A stretch of DNA of 64,000 nucleotides from Myoxocephalus aenaeus (Eukaryota > Chordata > Actinopteri > Perciformes > Cottidae). The stretch spans positions 898,501 to 962,500 of the forward strand of contig JBAMJR010000100.1 of assembly GCA_038501785.1 (NCBI GenBank), in the 5' to 3' direction. How positions within the stretch are numbered: the stretch's first letter is position 1; the number at the start of each line of letters is the position of its first letter. Below are positions 36,632-49,000 of this stretch, one piece after another. A program made the position numbers and the translations under genes. The notes beneath the pieces are model-generated. The model was given only the letters and a program-made list of their open reading frames with translations, was not told where the DNA came from and did not search any database.

Positions 36632-37005
36632 CCCTTCAGGGTCTTAGGCCTTTTTCTCGATTTTACATAATTTCTTAAATTCACCTTTTAAAAGGCACTT
36701 GCATATGTGATATACTGTATACCCCATGTGTTACATCTAAAATTGCAGAACAAGCTCAGCTCTCTATATAATAATTCACAATTGTCATAAGGCACAAGTG
36801 AAAATGATAATATGGCCCTAAAGCTGAAAAATTGAAGTTTGATTTTTTTTAATTCTTCATATCTCTTGTGAAAACATAACTTTACTCATGTGGATGAAAC
36901 GTTTTGATGCTTGAAATTGGTTTACCAAAGGTTTTAGGTTCACAAAAGCAGTGAAATATATACACAAAATGGTAAAAACATGTATAAATGTCTAATACCA
37001 AAGAG
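36632..37005. mobile_element. TTAA-flanked MITE (piggyBac-like), second family
   Basis: A 374-bp element between TTAA at 36628-36631 and TTAA at 37006-37009. The left end reads CCCTTCAGGGTCTTAGGCC. The right end, reverse complemented, reads CTCTTTGGTATTAGAC. They align as an imperfect inverted repeat if short gaps are allowed. The interior is AT-rich with no transposase motif. The ends differ from those of the element at 14195-14658, so it is a separate family. The piggyBac-class call rests on target and ends only. Confidence 0.6.
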
Positions 37006-38868
37006 TTAAACTCCCCATAACGTGAAAGTGCTGCTAGTACCGCTGAATTCACTGAGACTTAACTCCAGCCTCTGCAACACAATGCAGCTTTCACTCAATT
37101 TCTTTTTTTGGTTTGCGCAACTAGCTCAGATCTACTTTTTTTCCTTTGGGCCACACAACTGGTGACAATAGTTTGACAAATCCGGCACTCTGTCCTTTTT
37201 GTAAGGCTTTATATTCATTGCATCACGACCGTGTGATCTCCCACGGTTCATGACTGTATGTTGAATTCAATTGAATTGAAAAGTTCAGTACAGTTACGTC
37301 TCTTGAGAAGGTGAAGCCTTTTCTCAGCTGCCTCACAGACACACAGAGGGCCCATCTTTGAAGCACCGATGCATGTAGCAGAGTGAAGTAGGTTGAACGA
37401 TGAATGCGGTGAAGAAGACGCCGACCGAGAACGCGTTGACCTCCAAGTATGTAAAACGCTCATATGGATTCAGAATGGAGTGAACAGAGGCGAAATGGCT
37501 TTGAGTGCTCCAGTACACGGGATGTTTGACTCACACTGAGTTGTTGACAGAGAGACATTACTGCTTGATTGAATCCACTACTCTTAAAATAATACTTTAT
37601 AGAAATGGGAAGAAGAAGTAAAAGAAACTCCGCCGCAGAGGGGGAAATTTACTAACATTAAATATCCCATTTCCTCATGAGGAGTTAAGCTGAAAGCATG
37701 CAAAAAAAAAGATCAGAAAACTGAAGGGGAAGTATTTGGGAGCTGGAGGAACTTAAGCAGCTCTGCGCAGATTGGCTGGGGTTACTTTATTTTCAGGATT
37801 TGCCCGAAGGGGGTTTTGCTCCCACACATTCACGCATGACGTGGAGAATACCAGGCGAGATGATTCACTTCCTCCCGTGACTTTGTCTGCTCGAAGGAAC
37901 GCTTCAAATGAGCGGAAGGTTGATTATGAATTCTCTCCCACCGCTAAATGTGTCAAGCCAGCCAAATGTCAGAATGTATTCTGTCAGAGGATATTGAGCT
38001 GACTGAAAATGTCAGACGGAGAGGAACCGGGAAAGAAAGCGAGCATGAGGAGGAAACAAAAGGAGGGAACCAGTCCACATGTTTTGGGGGTGACTCAGAC
38101 ATAGCGGATAACCTGTCATATTATAATGAGGGGGGTTGTTGGTTTGAACTACTGTCTCGCATTAGTCATGACCTGCTTCCTTTGGCACCAACTCCACCTT
38201 GAACGCTTTTATCCATTCACCCAAGAGAGCCAAACAGACAATACAGTTGCCAACAATCCGGAGTTCAAAGTAAGAAATCCATTGGCGAGATATTAAACGC
38301 TATATAATATATACAGCGCATACATGTATCAAGATTGTAACTTTATAATGACCCCTGTAAAAAACAATAAAAACTTAAATAGCCGACTTCTTTTTTCTTT
38401 CATATAAGATATACACATTTATATGTTGTAGTTTACTTTCAGGGGTGAAAGAAGGTCTGTCAATCTGGTAAACATTGTGAATGCTTAAATGTGGGAAGGA
38501 GAACAATGTGAATTGAATGCAAGGTTTGGAATGAACACACACATAGATTACATTTTAATCACGATTATTGCATTGCTGTCCAAGTGAATGTGAATTATAG
38601 AGTCAAAAATGATCTGACATATTGTTTAGAGGCTTATATGACGGGAGCAATGAACTTCAACGCATGTAACGAAGCGGGCAATATTAAAGGCATTGACTGA
38701 GAATAGGCACATTCGAATTTCAGTTCTGCAACATCGTACACTTGTTTTCTGACACAATGGAAATGGAAAATGTGGACTCAAAAAGGCTCAATCTTCATTT
38801 TCCAGGGATAGTGTTAAACCTTGTCCATAATGGCACAAAAGATGTTACTAATAAAACTTTGGACTCAC

Positions 38869-38989
38869 CCAAGGCTGTGTAAAACTCGTCTTTTGTCAGG
38901 TGCTCGTCGTCATTAACGTCGTTGTACTTCAGCAGGTCAAACAGTGTGCACTCGGAGACGTCCTTGGAAAGACCTTCTTGCTTGATGAC
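38869..38989 (-). CDS. fstl5: fstl5-like exon: EF-hand 2
   Basis: The exon is 121 nt, phase 0 to phase 1. The acceptor is TCTCTTTGAAG| and the donor is G|GTGAGTCC. The 40 full codons begin VIKQEGLSKDVSECTLFDLL and end DEFYTAL, leaving one G for the next exon. Codons 24-35 (DVNDDEHLTKDE) fit an EF loop with Asp1, Asn3, Asp5, a hydrophobic Leu8 and Glu12. Position 6 is Glu rather than Gly, so this may be a weaker or altered calcium site. The preceding exon ends ...ELSQ, so the two EF-hands are joined directly as Q-VIKQE, as in the FSTL4/5 family. The pairing of two EF-hands in adjacent exons supports one calcium-binding module. Confidence 0.92.
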
Positions 38990-39534
38990 CTTCAAAGAGA
39001 TTGCATTGACGTTAAGTTAAAGTCAGTGGACAGCGCTTGTAGGCGGTGTAACTAAGAAATACAACAATATGCCACATTTCTCCTTTTTTCGTCAATAAAA
39101 TTAGGATATGTTGCAAATTAAAATATAAGTTCTAAAATGTGTTGATGCAGAACATATCGGTAAATTGTTCACTGACGAGAAGAACAGCGACACATGTGCA
39201 AGCTGCTGCTAGTAGCTTCTGTACGTTTGATGAATTATTGTCTTAATTTGTTGTCTTATAGTTTTTTATGACTCAAACACATATGGCAATGACGAGTACA
39301 CATCAACATTGGAGAAGGAAGAGTGGGGATTGGCCTGATTGGTGGGGAGCGGACCGCCCGAATCATTGAAGGTGATCGTAGCCCACGGCCGACCCCAGAC
39401 AGTCTTTCTTGTGGAGCAAACTGCATTTCGTTGTCCTACCCTGTGTTGCATTAAAACAATAAGCAATTCTTAAATCTTTTAATTTCATTCATCTTGAGCC
39501 CATATATCAGATTCCAATACAACATATGCTCATA

Positions 39535-40332
39535 CACAGCAAAATCGGTAGTGTTACTTAGTGTTAATTTTCCAGCGTAAAATATTTTTGAGTTGATCAG
39601 TGTTGTTTTGGGTGTTAATTGAGCACTTGCAGTGTTGAAATAGCTCTGCGGGCGGGGTTGTTTCGGTGAGTTAACGCAATGCACTCCTGACTGAGTTATC
39701 TCAGTCAGGAGTGACTTCCTGTGCGACTGAGTGGGCGGGCTTTACCCAGCATGCAGTTTGGCGGTTAAACCATGAGTCAAGTTCTATCCCTGAGACGTAA
39801 GTAGCTCTGACTGTGAACATTAAATTTGACTGAGAACATTACATTTTGCTGCCTGCCGAGGAGCGACAATAGTCGTTATGGCTATGCATGCACCACCGGT
39901 ATGAAGGGATATGAACAATTCATACCTGCTGGCCAGTTGTGAGCGCATCATAATATAATCACTTAATAATATAATTAACCACTTTTTCACTTTCATGTGT
40001 CATAAGACAACACTGTGAGTGTTAGATATTAACACTTTTAGTGAAAGGAAACAACACAATTTAGTGTTAAAAAGACACTTGTATGTGTCATAAGACAACA
40101 CTGTGAGTGTTAAATATTAACACTTTTAGTGTTAAAAACACACTTTCATGTGTCATAGGACAACACTGTGAGTGTTAGATATTTAACACTATGAAAGAGT
40201 TAAAATATTAACACTATCCAAAGTGTACATTTAACTCTGAACCCGAGTGGATTATATAAACACTGGCATAGTGTTGATTTTAACACTTTTTTTAACATTA
40301 ACAGTTAATTTCACACTTCCGATTTTGCTGTG
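39535..40332. mobile_element. TA-flanked MITE with internal AGTGTTA repeats
   Basis: A 798-bp element with perfect 14-bp terminal inverted repeats CACAGCAAAATCGG / CCGATTTTGCTGTG, flanked by TA dinucleotides (39533-39534 and 40333-40334). The interior is saturated with GTGTTA/TAACAC motifs. It carries three copies of a unit starting TGTGTCATAAGACAACACTG (about 39997, 40085, 40150), and a 13-bp-arm hairpin at 39682-39713. The TA target suggests a Tc1/mariner-type insertion, but a TA duplication can also be coincidental. No transposase remnant is seen. Confidence 0.75.
39682..39713. repeat. Perfect 13-bp hairpin inside the TA-flanked MITE
   Basis: Arms CACTCCTGACTGA and TCAGTCAGGAGTG are perfectly complementary around the 6-base loop GTTATC. 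It lies in the left part of the element at 39535-40332. Confidence 0.95.
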
Positions 40333-43300
40333 TAACAACTACTCAAACTATGGTTATGTGTACTGAGAGCTCTTAGTTAAGGTAAAGGAAATATGTTGGT
40401 CTAGTTGATTAAAGTTTAATCTTTAACTACCCTCTTTTACCTCCCTTAACGTTTCTGCTCCATACTTAACCCAATTTAAATGTTCTTTGTGATGTGTTTC
40501 ATGGTGACCCCGATGATAGGCCACATGCAGAAACATGTGGTCTGACAATAAAGTTGTTCTGTATACAAATGTTTCAGGAGTTTTACCTCTTCAGAATGAA
40601 GAAATAAAAGCATAAAGTAACATTTAATGGAAATCTACAAATAAAGTTGAAGTATTAAGCTGTCGCAAAAAGTTAAAAGCTTTATTGATTCATTGAACAT
40701 TAAAATACTGTGCTGCTTAATAAAGAATTAGACTCAATTATTAAATCAGATTAATCACTTTATTCAAATATAAGTTTTTCTCAGCAGATTTTTTTTTTTT
40801 TAGGGCGATGATGTCATAAAATATGATGACAGACATTCTAAATTCATTTGAAAACCCCGATAGAAGCTTCAAATGTATAAAGTAAATTATATCGCGTACA
40901 GCCCTATTCAAAGTTGTACCCAGCAACAGCACTCAAGTGAATGTACTCACTATGTGTACTTACTTAACATACTGTTTGAAAAGTTTGGATAGGATCTCGG
41001 TTTTAAGTCGACGTTACGCGCCCAATCTAAACTCTGTGTTGAATGTCAAAGATGATTAAAAAACACACACGCACAGTATTAGCTGTGTGTTTATTGTAGC
41101 CAAACGGAAGTGTTGTCACAATAGATTGTAAAAAGGTCCCAAACACAGTGCATATTGTGTCGTCAGCCTGCTAAAGCATGGTCCTCCTCATCCCCCTCAG
41201 CATGGCCCTGACAGTGAAACATCCATCACACCAGATCAGCTGTCAAAATACTGATCGCAAGGGACGGTTTTATACATCATGCCTCGTACATCGGATCACT
41301 GCACTTCCCTTCCCGGATGACTTGCCCCAAAAAATTTAGAAGTCACCAGTAATGGCATATCCTTAGCGTGTCCGAGAAACACAACAAGTAAGAAATAACT
41401 GGGCCTCACACAATAAAGCATCTGCTTGAGTCTTTGGTATATTGAGTCATTCGATCTCATCAATGTTGAGTGTTTTTCCTCTTTCTGTCTTTAAAATATG
41501 TTCCGAAGTTTTCTAAACCAAACTGAAATTGATCTTGTAATAACCTCAAAATGCGAGGCAGATTCCTCAGTTCAAAAGGTATTGAAACTCATAAATATGC
41601 TCGCCTGTTTAGTCCTTTCTTGCCTTGACTTGGAGTAATGTAGTTGTCCTTTGAGAGATGTGTAAGAGGTGTTGGAGCTGCTTGCTTTTAGGTTTTAACT
41701 GTTTCCTACAAAATTCCTGACATGATATTACTCCCACACAGATCGTTTTGGTTACTCTAGATATATGCAGTCACGTCTCCTGGACAGAGTGACTATTCAA
41801 CCCCCTCACTGCAGTTCCTCTCCAATATTACTGTGAAACCACATGATTCTGATCAGGCACTGATATTACATTGTTATTTATTCTGGTCAACCTTTAAACC
41901 GGCATTCTGATACACATCTGTTTGTCTCTTTTTGTCCTTACCGTCACATTTAACACACCTTTTCTCTTCCAGTTCAAAATCAATGTTTAAAGTTATCTTT
42001 TTCTCCTCCTGAGTCAACTTCTCTTTCATTTTCCTGCAGGCAAATTAAACACGTGTCAAACCTCGACATGAATTTGCTAAAACTCCTACGCATTGGTAAG
42101 AGGATCTTGAAGGGTCGACGCTAGTGCAGTGTATTTTCAAAGATTTGCACATTAATTAGACCTATTCTGGTCTCGACCACAGTTTTAATTTGCTCCAATT
42201 TTATTCTCCAAGTGTGAACACCTGTTCTCAAACTTTTTATCAAATTAAAACACAAATCTTTAAGATTCACATAACGGCCTCATAAACTCTGACTTTACTT
42301 TGCTGGAGGGACAAAAAGAGTAATCATTCCAAAAACTATGATCTTGAATTTGTCTTTATCGACGACCATATATATATTATGTATGTATCCTAATAATAGA
42401 AACAAATCTGATACGTGTGCAATAGCGGTTACATCTTGATCCTCCAACAGGTAGACAGGGCTAGAGCAGAGTACATGGTCGTACTGGTCGTAAAAGGTGT
42501 AATTGCAGGAATTGTGTCTTTGGTCAAATTATAGATATGGGCAATGCAAGAAGAAAAAGGAAAGTTTGGATTTGCCATTTTAAAAGGGCACCCAAGACTG
42601 AAAGGGTAGCAACAATTGCTCCCCGCGCCCCTTCATGTGAACACTCGAGCAAGTCAAGTGAGCCAGGGTGAGAGATTTCCATCCTCAACTTTCAAATGAG
42701 ATCAGAAAACACTCCAATCACAAAGGGCGCCTGAGGGCACGAGGGTGGCAGCCATGGTTTGGTACTTCCAACTGCTGATAAGAGCGGGATTTGCTTGTGC
42801 AATGCTCCTTTTGAGGGCTTGTTCCAACCTTTCATTTCCATAAATCTCTCGTCTTCTTTAACATTCACCTTTTGTCAATCAGGCAGAATTCTGCAGTCCA
42901 AGCCACTGAGGTTAACGCCATGCAGATTGCCCTGACAATGGACTCTAAGTGACTCCGAACCTTTATATATATTGTGTATGATATTTAAAAAATCACATCC
43001 TTTGAAGAGAAAAGAAAACTGTACCCCGCAGAGCTATTAATTACTTTGAAATTACATTCTGTGAGGACATTTAATACACCAACATAAAAACTCATTAAAA
43101 ACCCAATCCATAATTACATTCAGGCGCCCGTATGTTGAGGCTCTGTTAACCCACAACTGCTTCCGTTTATTAAGTGATTTGTCAGATTGATGAAGCTATT
43201 TGGCTCCGATATTATATTATAATATTTTATTATGCAGCATTGTTGATGCGAGGTGAAAGTATGCAGCAGTTAAAAAGTTTTCTCAACATTTTCAGGCTAT

Positions 43301-44273
43301 AAATATGTGAAAATAAAAAAATTATATAAAATATTGCAGCAAAACAAGCCTGTGGTTTAGGTTGCAGTGTGTGAGGTGAAAAAAACCCGTCATTAACAAA
43401 ATCTGGATTTTGAAGCGAAAGACAGTAAAAGGACATGACTGTATGTATCTTTGCATTTAGTTGAAAACCCCACCTGCAATTTTAATTAATATTAATATTT
43501 TATCTTCTGACTGTTCCAGAAATACTTGCTTCTCTTCTTTTCTCAGAGCATATGTAGTGTATGAAATCTGCCAACATTCACATATTTGTCTCGGATAAAA
43601 GGGGATGCGGGCTAAAAGCAGCCCTTGAAGAAGAACCCCACAAAAGAGCTTCTCCATCTGGATGTGAAGTATTACTGACGAGCGCGTGGCGTTCAAACAG
43701 AGTGGTGGAGTGGTGCAGCTTGGCCTGAAGTCAAGAGGTTTGAAAATCCAAAGTAATATCCAACAGCTTTAAAGGGCATATTCAAATTCCCACTATACTG
43801 ACAATATTATTCCATAAAACACAGCACAACATGGTTTGTTGACTGTGCATTTCACTCACCAAACATGGATGTCTCTCATGCTGGCACGGGGCACCGAGTA
43901 AATGGAAAAACGTGTAAAACTATGTAAATTATATGAAAATATGGCAACATTTTGAGGCGTTATTTGGAGGCTTTGAACTCAAAACACAAACATATATTTA
44001 AATGAATCCAATGAGACGTCCCCCGTTGGGCGGAAGGGGGCACCGACAAGGCCGAGCCAAGGTGACCCCAGTGCAGATGGGATATCCTCCTGGATCAGCA
44101 GGAAGCTGACCTAAGAATAGCAACTGGTTTCATGTTTCTGAAAACCACCGCAGGTTGCTTACCCTTTTCAATTATTGAAGCACTTTCTATTTAAAATCAT
44201 CCCTCAGGTACTGGGAGACTTTATTTGTTATGCACATAATATCTCCCGTCCTTGTAGCAGTCACTAAAAGCTT

Positions 44274-44295
44274 CTTCTTCTTCTTCTTCTTCTTT
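44274..44295. repeat. (TTC)n trinucleotide run
   Basis: About seven TTC units, seen directly. On the minus strand it is a GAA run. Confidence 0.95.
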
Positions 44296-45126
44296 TTGAC
44301 AACCATCCCTTTTGGCAGCGCCGGTCAAAGGCTGCAGCCTCCCATGAGTGCAGGGCTCCTTTGACCCACATTGCTTTTCAAAAGATGTACCTAAAGCCGC
44401 GCCGCACCGCTACCAGAGGGAAGGCTAAGAGGAGTAAAATGGACACAGTTACTTGTATGAAAGAGATCAAAGTGTCTCGTTTAAACACCTGAGCACACAG
44501 GTGCTGCTTGTTCATTTATGGCGTCCATTTTCCTGCTGCCTGACATCCACTGCTACGACTGTTATTAGTATTATCACATTTCTATTACTGCCTTTATTAT
44601 CATTATCATTCTATTATATCCACTGCTGCTGTTACTAATGGTGGGGATCTTTTCCCATCATTATTCTGCTTTTACTGGCGCTGCTACTGCTATTCCTACC
44701 CTCATTACATGAATCATTTATATTATGGATCGACTACGTTGTAATGCTGTTCGCTACATTACAGCTATTGCACGTCTGTCCATCATGGGAGAGGGATCCC
44801 TCCTCTGAAGCTGGCCCTGAGGTTTATTCCTTTCTTTTCCCGGTAAAGTGAGAAAAATAAAGGATGTCGTATGCGGTACAGGTTGGAAAACCCTCTGAGG
44901 CAAACTTGTGATTTGTGATATTGGGCTATGAAGATGAATTGAATTGTATTTTAATGTATATATATATGTTTTAAACGACTTGAAGGGTGGTTTTGGGCGT
45001 CTTGAGGCAAGTGCAAAATAGTATATATCTTAATCTCCAATTTACGTGTATGCCATTTATGTTGTTATTTTCCAAAGCAGATATCTAATTGTGTATTGAA
45101 GTCCATCTTTCGATTAACATCCTTAC

Positions 45127-45323
45127 CTGCGAGAGCTCGCTGGCGTCTATTTGAGCGTTGTTATCTGCGTCAAAGCGCTTGAACATCATATCAACGAGTT
45201 GCTTCCTGGCGGCCATGTTGTCCTTGTGGGCCCCGTGGATGTTAGACCCCATGTACCGCTTGTCATGCAAATCCAGAATCTTGGTTTTCAGCCGACGGTA
45301 GTCACTCAGTCTGCAGTTATCGT
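45127..45323 (-). CDS. fstl5: fstl5-like exon: EF-hand 1
   Basis: The exon is 197 nt: two bases complete a codon from an upstream exon, then 65 full codons, ending in phase 0 after ...ELSQ. The acceptor (minus strand) is a pyrimidine run ending TCTCCCAG. The donor is CAG|GTAAGG. After the split codon the peptide begins DNCRLSDYRRLK; the Cys is probably the last of the preceding follistatin/Kazal module. Codons 51-62 form a canonical 12-residue EF loop, DADNNAQIDASE, with Asp1, Asp3, Asn5, Ile8, Asp9 and Glu12 in place. Ala occupies position 6, where Gly is usual. It is preceded by LVDMMFKRF, an amphipathic E helix. The HDKRYMGSNIHG linker looks lineage-specific. Calcium binding is inferred from the loop only. 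Confidence 0.9.
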
Positions 45324-47478
45324 CTGGGAGAGACAGATAAAGGGAGAGGAAGAGTTAGTAGGAGAAGCAGAGACTATTTATAATAAACTCGTGGCAATCA
45401 CTACCGTAAGAGCTGAGGCGATAGTTTTTTATTTATTTTTTTAGTTTGGACTACTAAAATGATTTCAATGTTAACGGGCCGTTTACAAACAGATATTTAA
45501 TAAATACCTAAATGATTCCCAGGTGCTGGAAAAAAAAACAGCATGATTAAAAGCATTGAACTTGTGATTTCCAAACTTGGATGCCATGTTTCAAATGTCA
45601 GCCAATTAGTACCTGTGAAAACTACAATCTCCCTGAAGACTCTCGTTATTAAACAATAAGCTGCTGTTCATACCCAGCAAAACCCATATCTGAGCGCGTC
45701 TCTGATTATCCGAAGCACAATAACAAATGCTAAGGATTATTTTCCCGAGGGGGGGAAGCACAAAACAGTGTCAGTCGTGCAGCGTTTCACCGCCTCGAAC
45801 TAAGAAAGCAGCAGCAGCCGCCCTGTCACCGCAAAGAAAGTGACGAGCAAATCCATAGCACCGGTGGCAAGAGCTAACCCTGACAGCTACAGAATACACG
45901 CTGGCGTTGTATTTACCATCCGCCATCAAAGGCCCCAGATGAAAGAAGTCAACTGCATGAAAAGGTTCAGCGGAGTAGGGTCGAGGCGAAGAGAAAATAA
46001 TGACTAGAACTACAGGTTGACAGATGTCATATCAACTTCTCATTGTTAGATCTGGAAGTGTTCCTTCTCTAATAACAGTTATATTAGCGGATGTCAAACC
46101 AACCCACCAGAAAAAAACTTTGTTGTTCACGATGACGCTTTTCGAATCTCAAGAGGGGAAGGGAGAGGCGGTGCCGCCTGACACGCCGTGCACACCTACC
46201 CGGGACGAATATGGAATAACAGCTGCCGCGTCGGAGCCTTCTGCCAGACAAATTGACTTTGTCGGGAATGATCGGGGCGAGGATGATTTAGTGACACCGT
46301 TAATGAGATCTCCGCTCGGTAGAACCGGGTGCTGGCTGAGAGCCGATGAGTAGTTGAGCGGAATCAGAATCACGGCGAGAGACGGATCACGTGTCATCAC
46401 ATAGCTGACGCGGAGGATCTTGTTCCTCTCATCATTTTCTTCCGAGCGTTCCTTCAGCGAAACAACTTGAGCAATCAGCGAGCCTTTAAATGAGACGCTT
46501 CAGCCATCGTTGGGGCATAAGATGCTGAGAGGAGCTCGCATGTCGGTAAAACCAATGGGCTTCCGCTGAGACTATCAAGTCTGTGTGACCTTGTGTAAAA
46601 TATGCCGGGCCTGGCATTGACATATTTAGTATTGTGACTGAGAAAGGTGTGAGTCGCAACAGTCTCTCTTTGTTTTAAAGGACACATTAGTGGATCTACT
46701 AATATTCTAGACAAAGAATTAGTGTCAACAAAAGAGTTAACGGGAAATGAAACTGATTTACTGACTTCTTAGTTCCGCATGAACACTTCCCATTTTCTGG
46801 AGGAGGACTGAAAAACAAACTTCCCCAAATCTTTCAGCTACAGATGGGTGAGAAATAAAATAAAATTCTCAATAAATGAGTGGAAAAACACGATGAATGC
46901 AGAATGATGAGTGAGAAAATGGTGTGAATCATATGCTAGCCGCCACCAACGCTCTATCTAGTTGTACCCATGGGAAATTTGTACCAATGTGTTAGAAAAG
47001 GCGCTTTGCCGTTATCAAAGAAAACAGAATAGGCAATATGTTTTGGAAGAATAATGGTAATTCTTTTAGTAGTATCGTTTGGATTTTATCGGTCCACCTC
47101 AGCAGTTCGGTTCTTTATCAATACTCTGATTGGTTGTTTTTCTTTACTTTATAATTTATATATATACATTATTTTGAAAAAGAATGCATTGTGAATTGGA
47201 ATATAAATGTGTTTTTTAAACCAGCAAAAGTATTGTAAATGTAATTGAAGTCATTATATAAATGCAATAAAACCATATTAGAAACGTATATAAAATGTCA
47301 ATATAATTAATATATGAAACATCCGTTACATCACAATGCAGATCATTGGGTAATAATAGTAATAGTTCTAGTATCATATCATCCCTAATTGATAAAGTAT
47401 TGGCTTTTTACTCACAAAGGTTGTATTGCTCTAACAGTAACAAGCATAGTTTGACCATAGTCGTTATCTTAGCCTTCA

Positions 47479-47481
<3 letters not shown>

Positions 47482-47572
<91 letters not shown>
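47482..47572. repeat. (TG)n microsatellite, about 91 bp
   Basis: Uninterrupted TG alternation, seen directly. It borders the 168-codon minus-strand frame at 47654-48160, which I do not accept as a gene. Confidence 0.98.
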
Positions 47573-47573
<1 letters not shown>

Positions 47574-48839
47574 GTTTTAATAATTTAGCATCAGTGCACG
47601 TTTAATACGGGGTTTCAACACCCATCTGTACAGCTGGTTTTGCTTTTTCCTTCCTATTTTGTGTTTTTACAGTGTCTCAGTGGTTTCTGAGCTGTAGACA
47701 TGTTGTCCAAAATGGAAATCTCCTCTTGCAATGCTTTCTTTTCCAATAAATTGGGAAGCTGAATAATTGAAAGCTCACATAGCCGGGTGGAGAGCAGGAG
47801 CTCGGGAACAACGCTTCTGTTTGTTTTAGCAGGCAAACGTGTCGGTAAGAGGCACACGGAGTTGTTGACAGATGTTGGAGGTGCATGCTCAGTGTGAAGC
47901 GTCATGAAACTAGCCGAGCGTGAACAACGGCAGAGGTGGTTGGTGAGCTTGTGCTTCCTACGAGTCACTGCAGATAGCGTACCAACGGGAGGATCTATTG
48001 AGTTACAACATTTGTGTTGGCAGCTGAAACGGTGACAGAGTCTGGCTGAATGCAGCCGGCGAGCTAGATCCGTGCCGTGGAAACAGCACCGGTGGTTAGA
48101 GCGCAGGCCGTTCAGGGCTGCAGCATGCCGCATGTCATGGGACGGGCTCTGTTTTGACAAGCGTCAGTGCCAGAGAAGCTGACTTGGTCACAAATGGCAG
48201 AATGAATAAAAGATAAATGGCTGCTGGCATAACCAGGGGATATGAAGGTCAGCGGCGTCAAAGGAGCACGCACTGGCACATGCACGAGCGCGCACACACA
48301 CAAGTGTACACAAACACACTTGCACGCACAAACTGCTTTGCACACACATGTACTCGTAGTCCCCAAGTATTCAAACAGTGCATGTCGACACGGGCAAGAG
48401 TTAGCATTAATTAGACAATGGCGACAATAATCGCTCTCAAATTAACTGAATCAACATACCTCGGTCCAAAGAGGCCTTTAGGGAACTGGTTACAACTCTG
48501 CAGAAAACTAGTGTGTTTTTCAGCCCAATCAAGATTAACAGATAGGATTCTCAGTCTTGTAAAACCCAGCCTTGGGTTGTGGAGCCAGTCTCCGCCACCC
48601 AAATTGCTTTTGAGCTTTGTGGGACACATTACAATGCAACCTGCATGCTTACTCTGTATTACAGGCAATCACACGAGCAAACTTGCTTTTTGACAAACTG
48701 CCCGAAATATTGATGCTTTGAATCATCAGTCCAGACGAAAAAGCCCAGATTGAAACCTCATGTCTGCCAAATCATATGCATCCCCCAAACAATAGCCCAA
48801 GCACCGCTTTTGTTGTTTAGTTAGTCACTGTAAAGTACA

Positions 48840-48924
48840 TACTTCTATTTCACTGTGTACTTATATACACTTCATATACACTGCATATACTTTGCATTTT
48901 TGCACTTTTTTCATTGTTTAATTT

Positions 48925-48985
<61 letters not shown>

Positions 48986-49000
48986 TTATTTATTTAAGGT
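48840..49000 (+). repeat. (TCTA)n tract after a LINE-tail-like sequence
   Basis: About 15 TCTA units at 48925-48985, then TTTA units to about 48997. The preceding TTGCATTTTTGCACTTTTTT and the TCTA run resemble the end of a teleost LINE. The tetranucleotide tract itself is certain; the LINE origin is only suggested. Confidence 0.7.

Larger units (their letters stand above)
20666..38868 (-). other. Intron between EF-hand 2 and Ig 1 exons (18.2 kb)
   Basis: The largest complete intron. It contains dispersed repeats (20773-20935, 28367-28655, 31606-31940), LINE-tail-like ends near 21340-21402, microsatellites, a 13-bp tandem repeat at 29901-29952, an hAT element at 33670-34481 and a TTAA-flanked MITE at 36632-37005. 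Non-repetitive, GC-richer stretches at 22500-22840 and 24650-25440 are candidates for regulatory DNA. No exon of another gene is supported. Stretches such as 26400-28300, 29960-31600 and 34500-36600 show nothing distinctive. Confidence 0.7.
38990..45126 (-). other. Intron between EF-hand 1 and EF-hand 2 exons (6.1 kb)
   Basis: Contains a TA-flanked transposon at 39535-40332, LINE-tail-like motifs near 39400-39465 and 40530-40562, and a (TTC)n run at about 44274-44295. The remainder (40600-44200 and 44300-45100) is AT-rich intron without other recognisable features. Its reading frames of 60-80 codons show no family motif. Confidence 0.7.

Noticed and set aside
48925..48985. TCTA array considered as a CRISPR-like or regulatory repeat
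   Set aside because: It is a simple tetranucleotide microsatellite with no spacers, in a eukaryotic genome.
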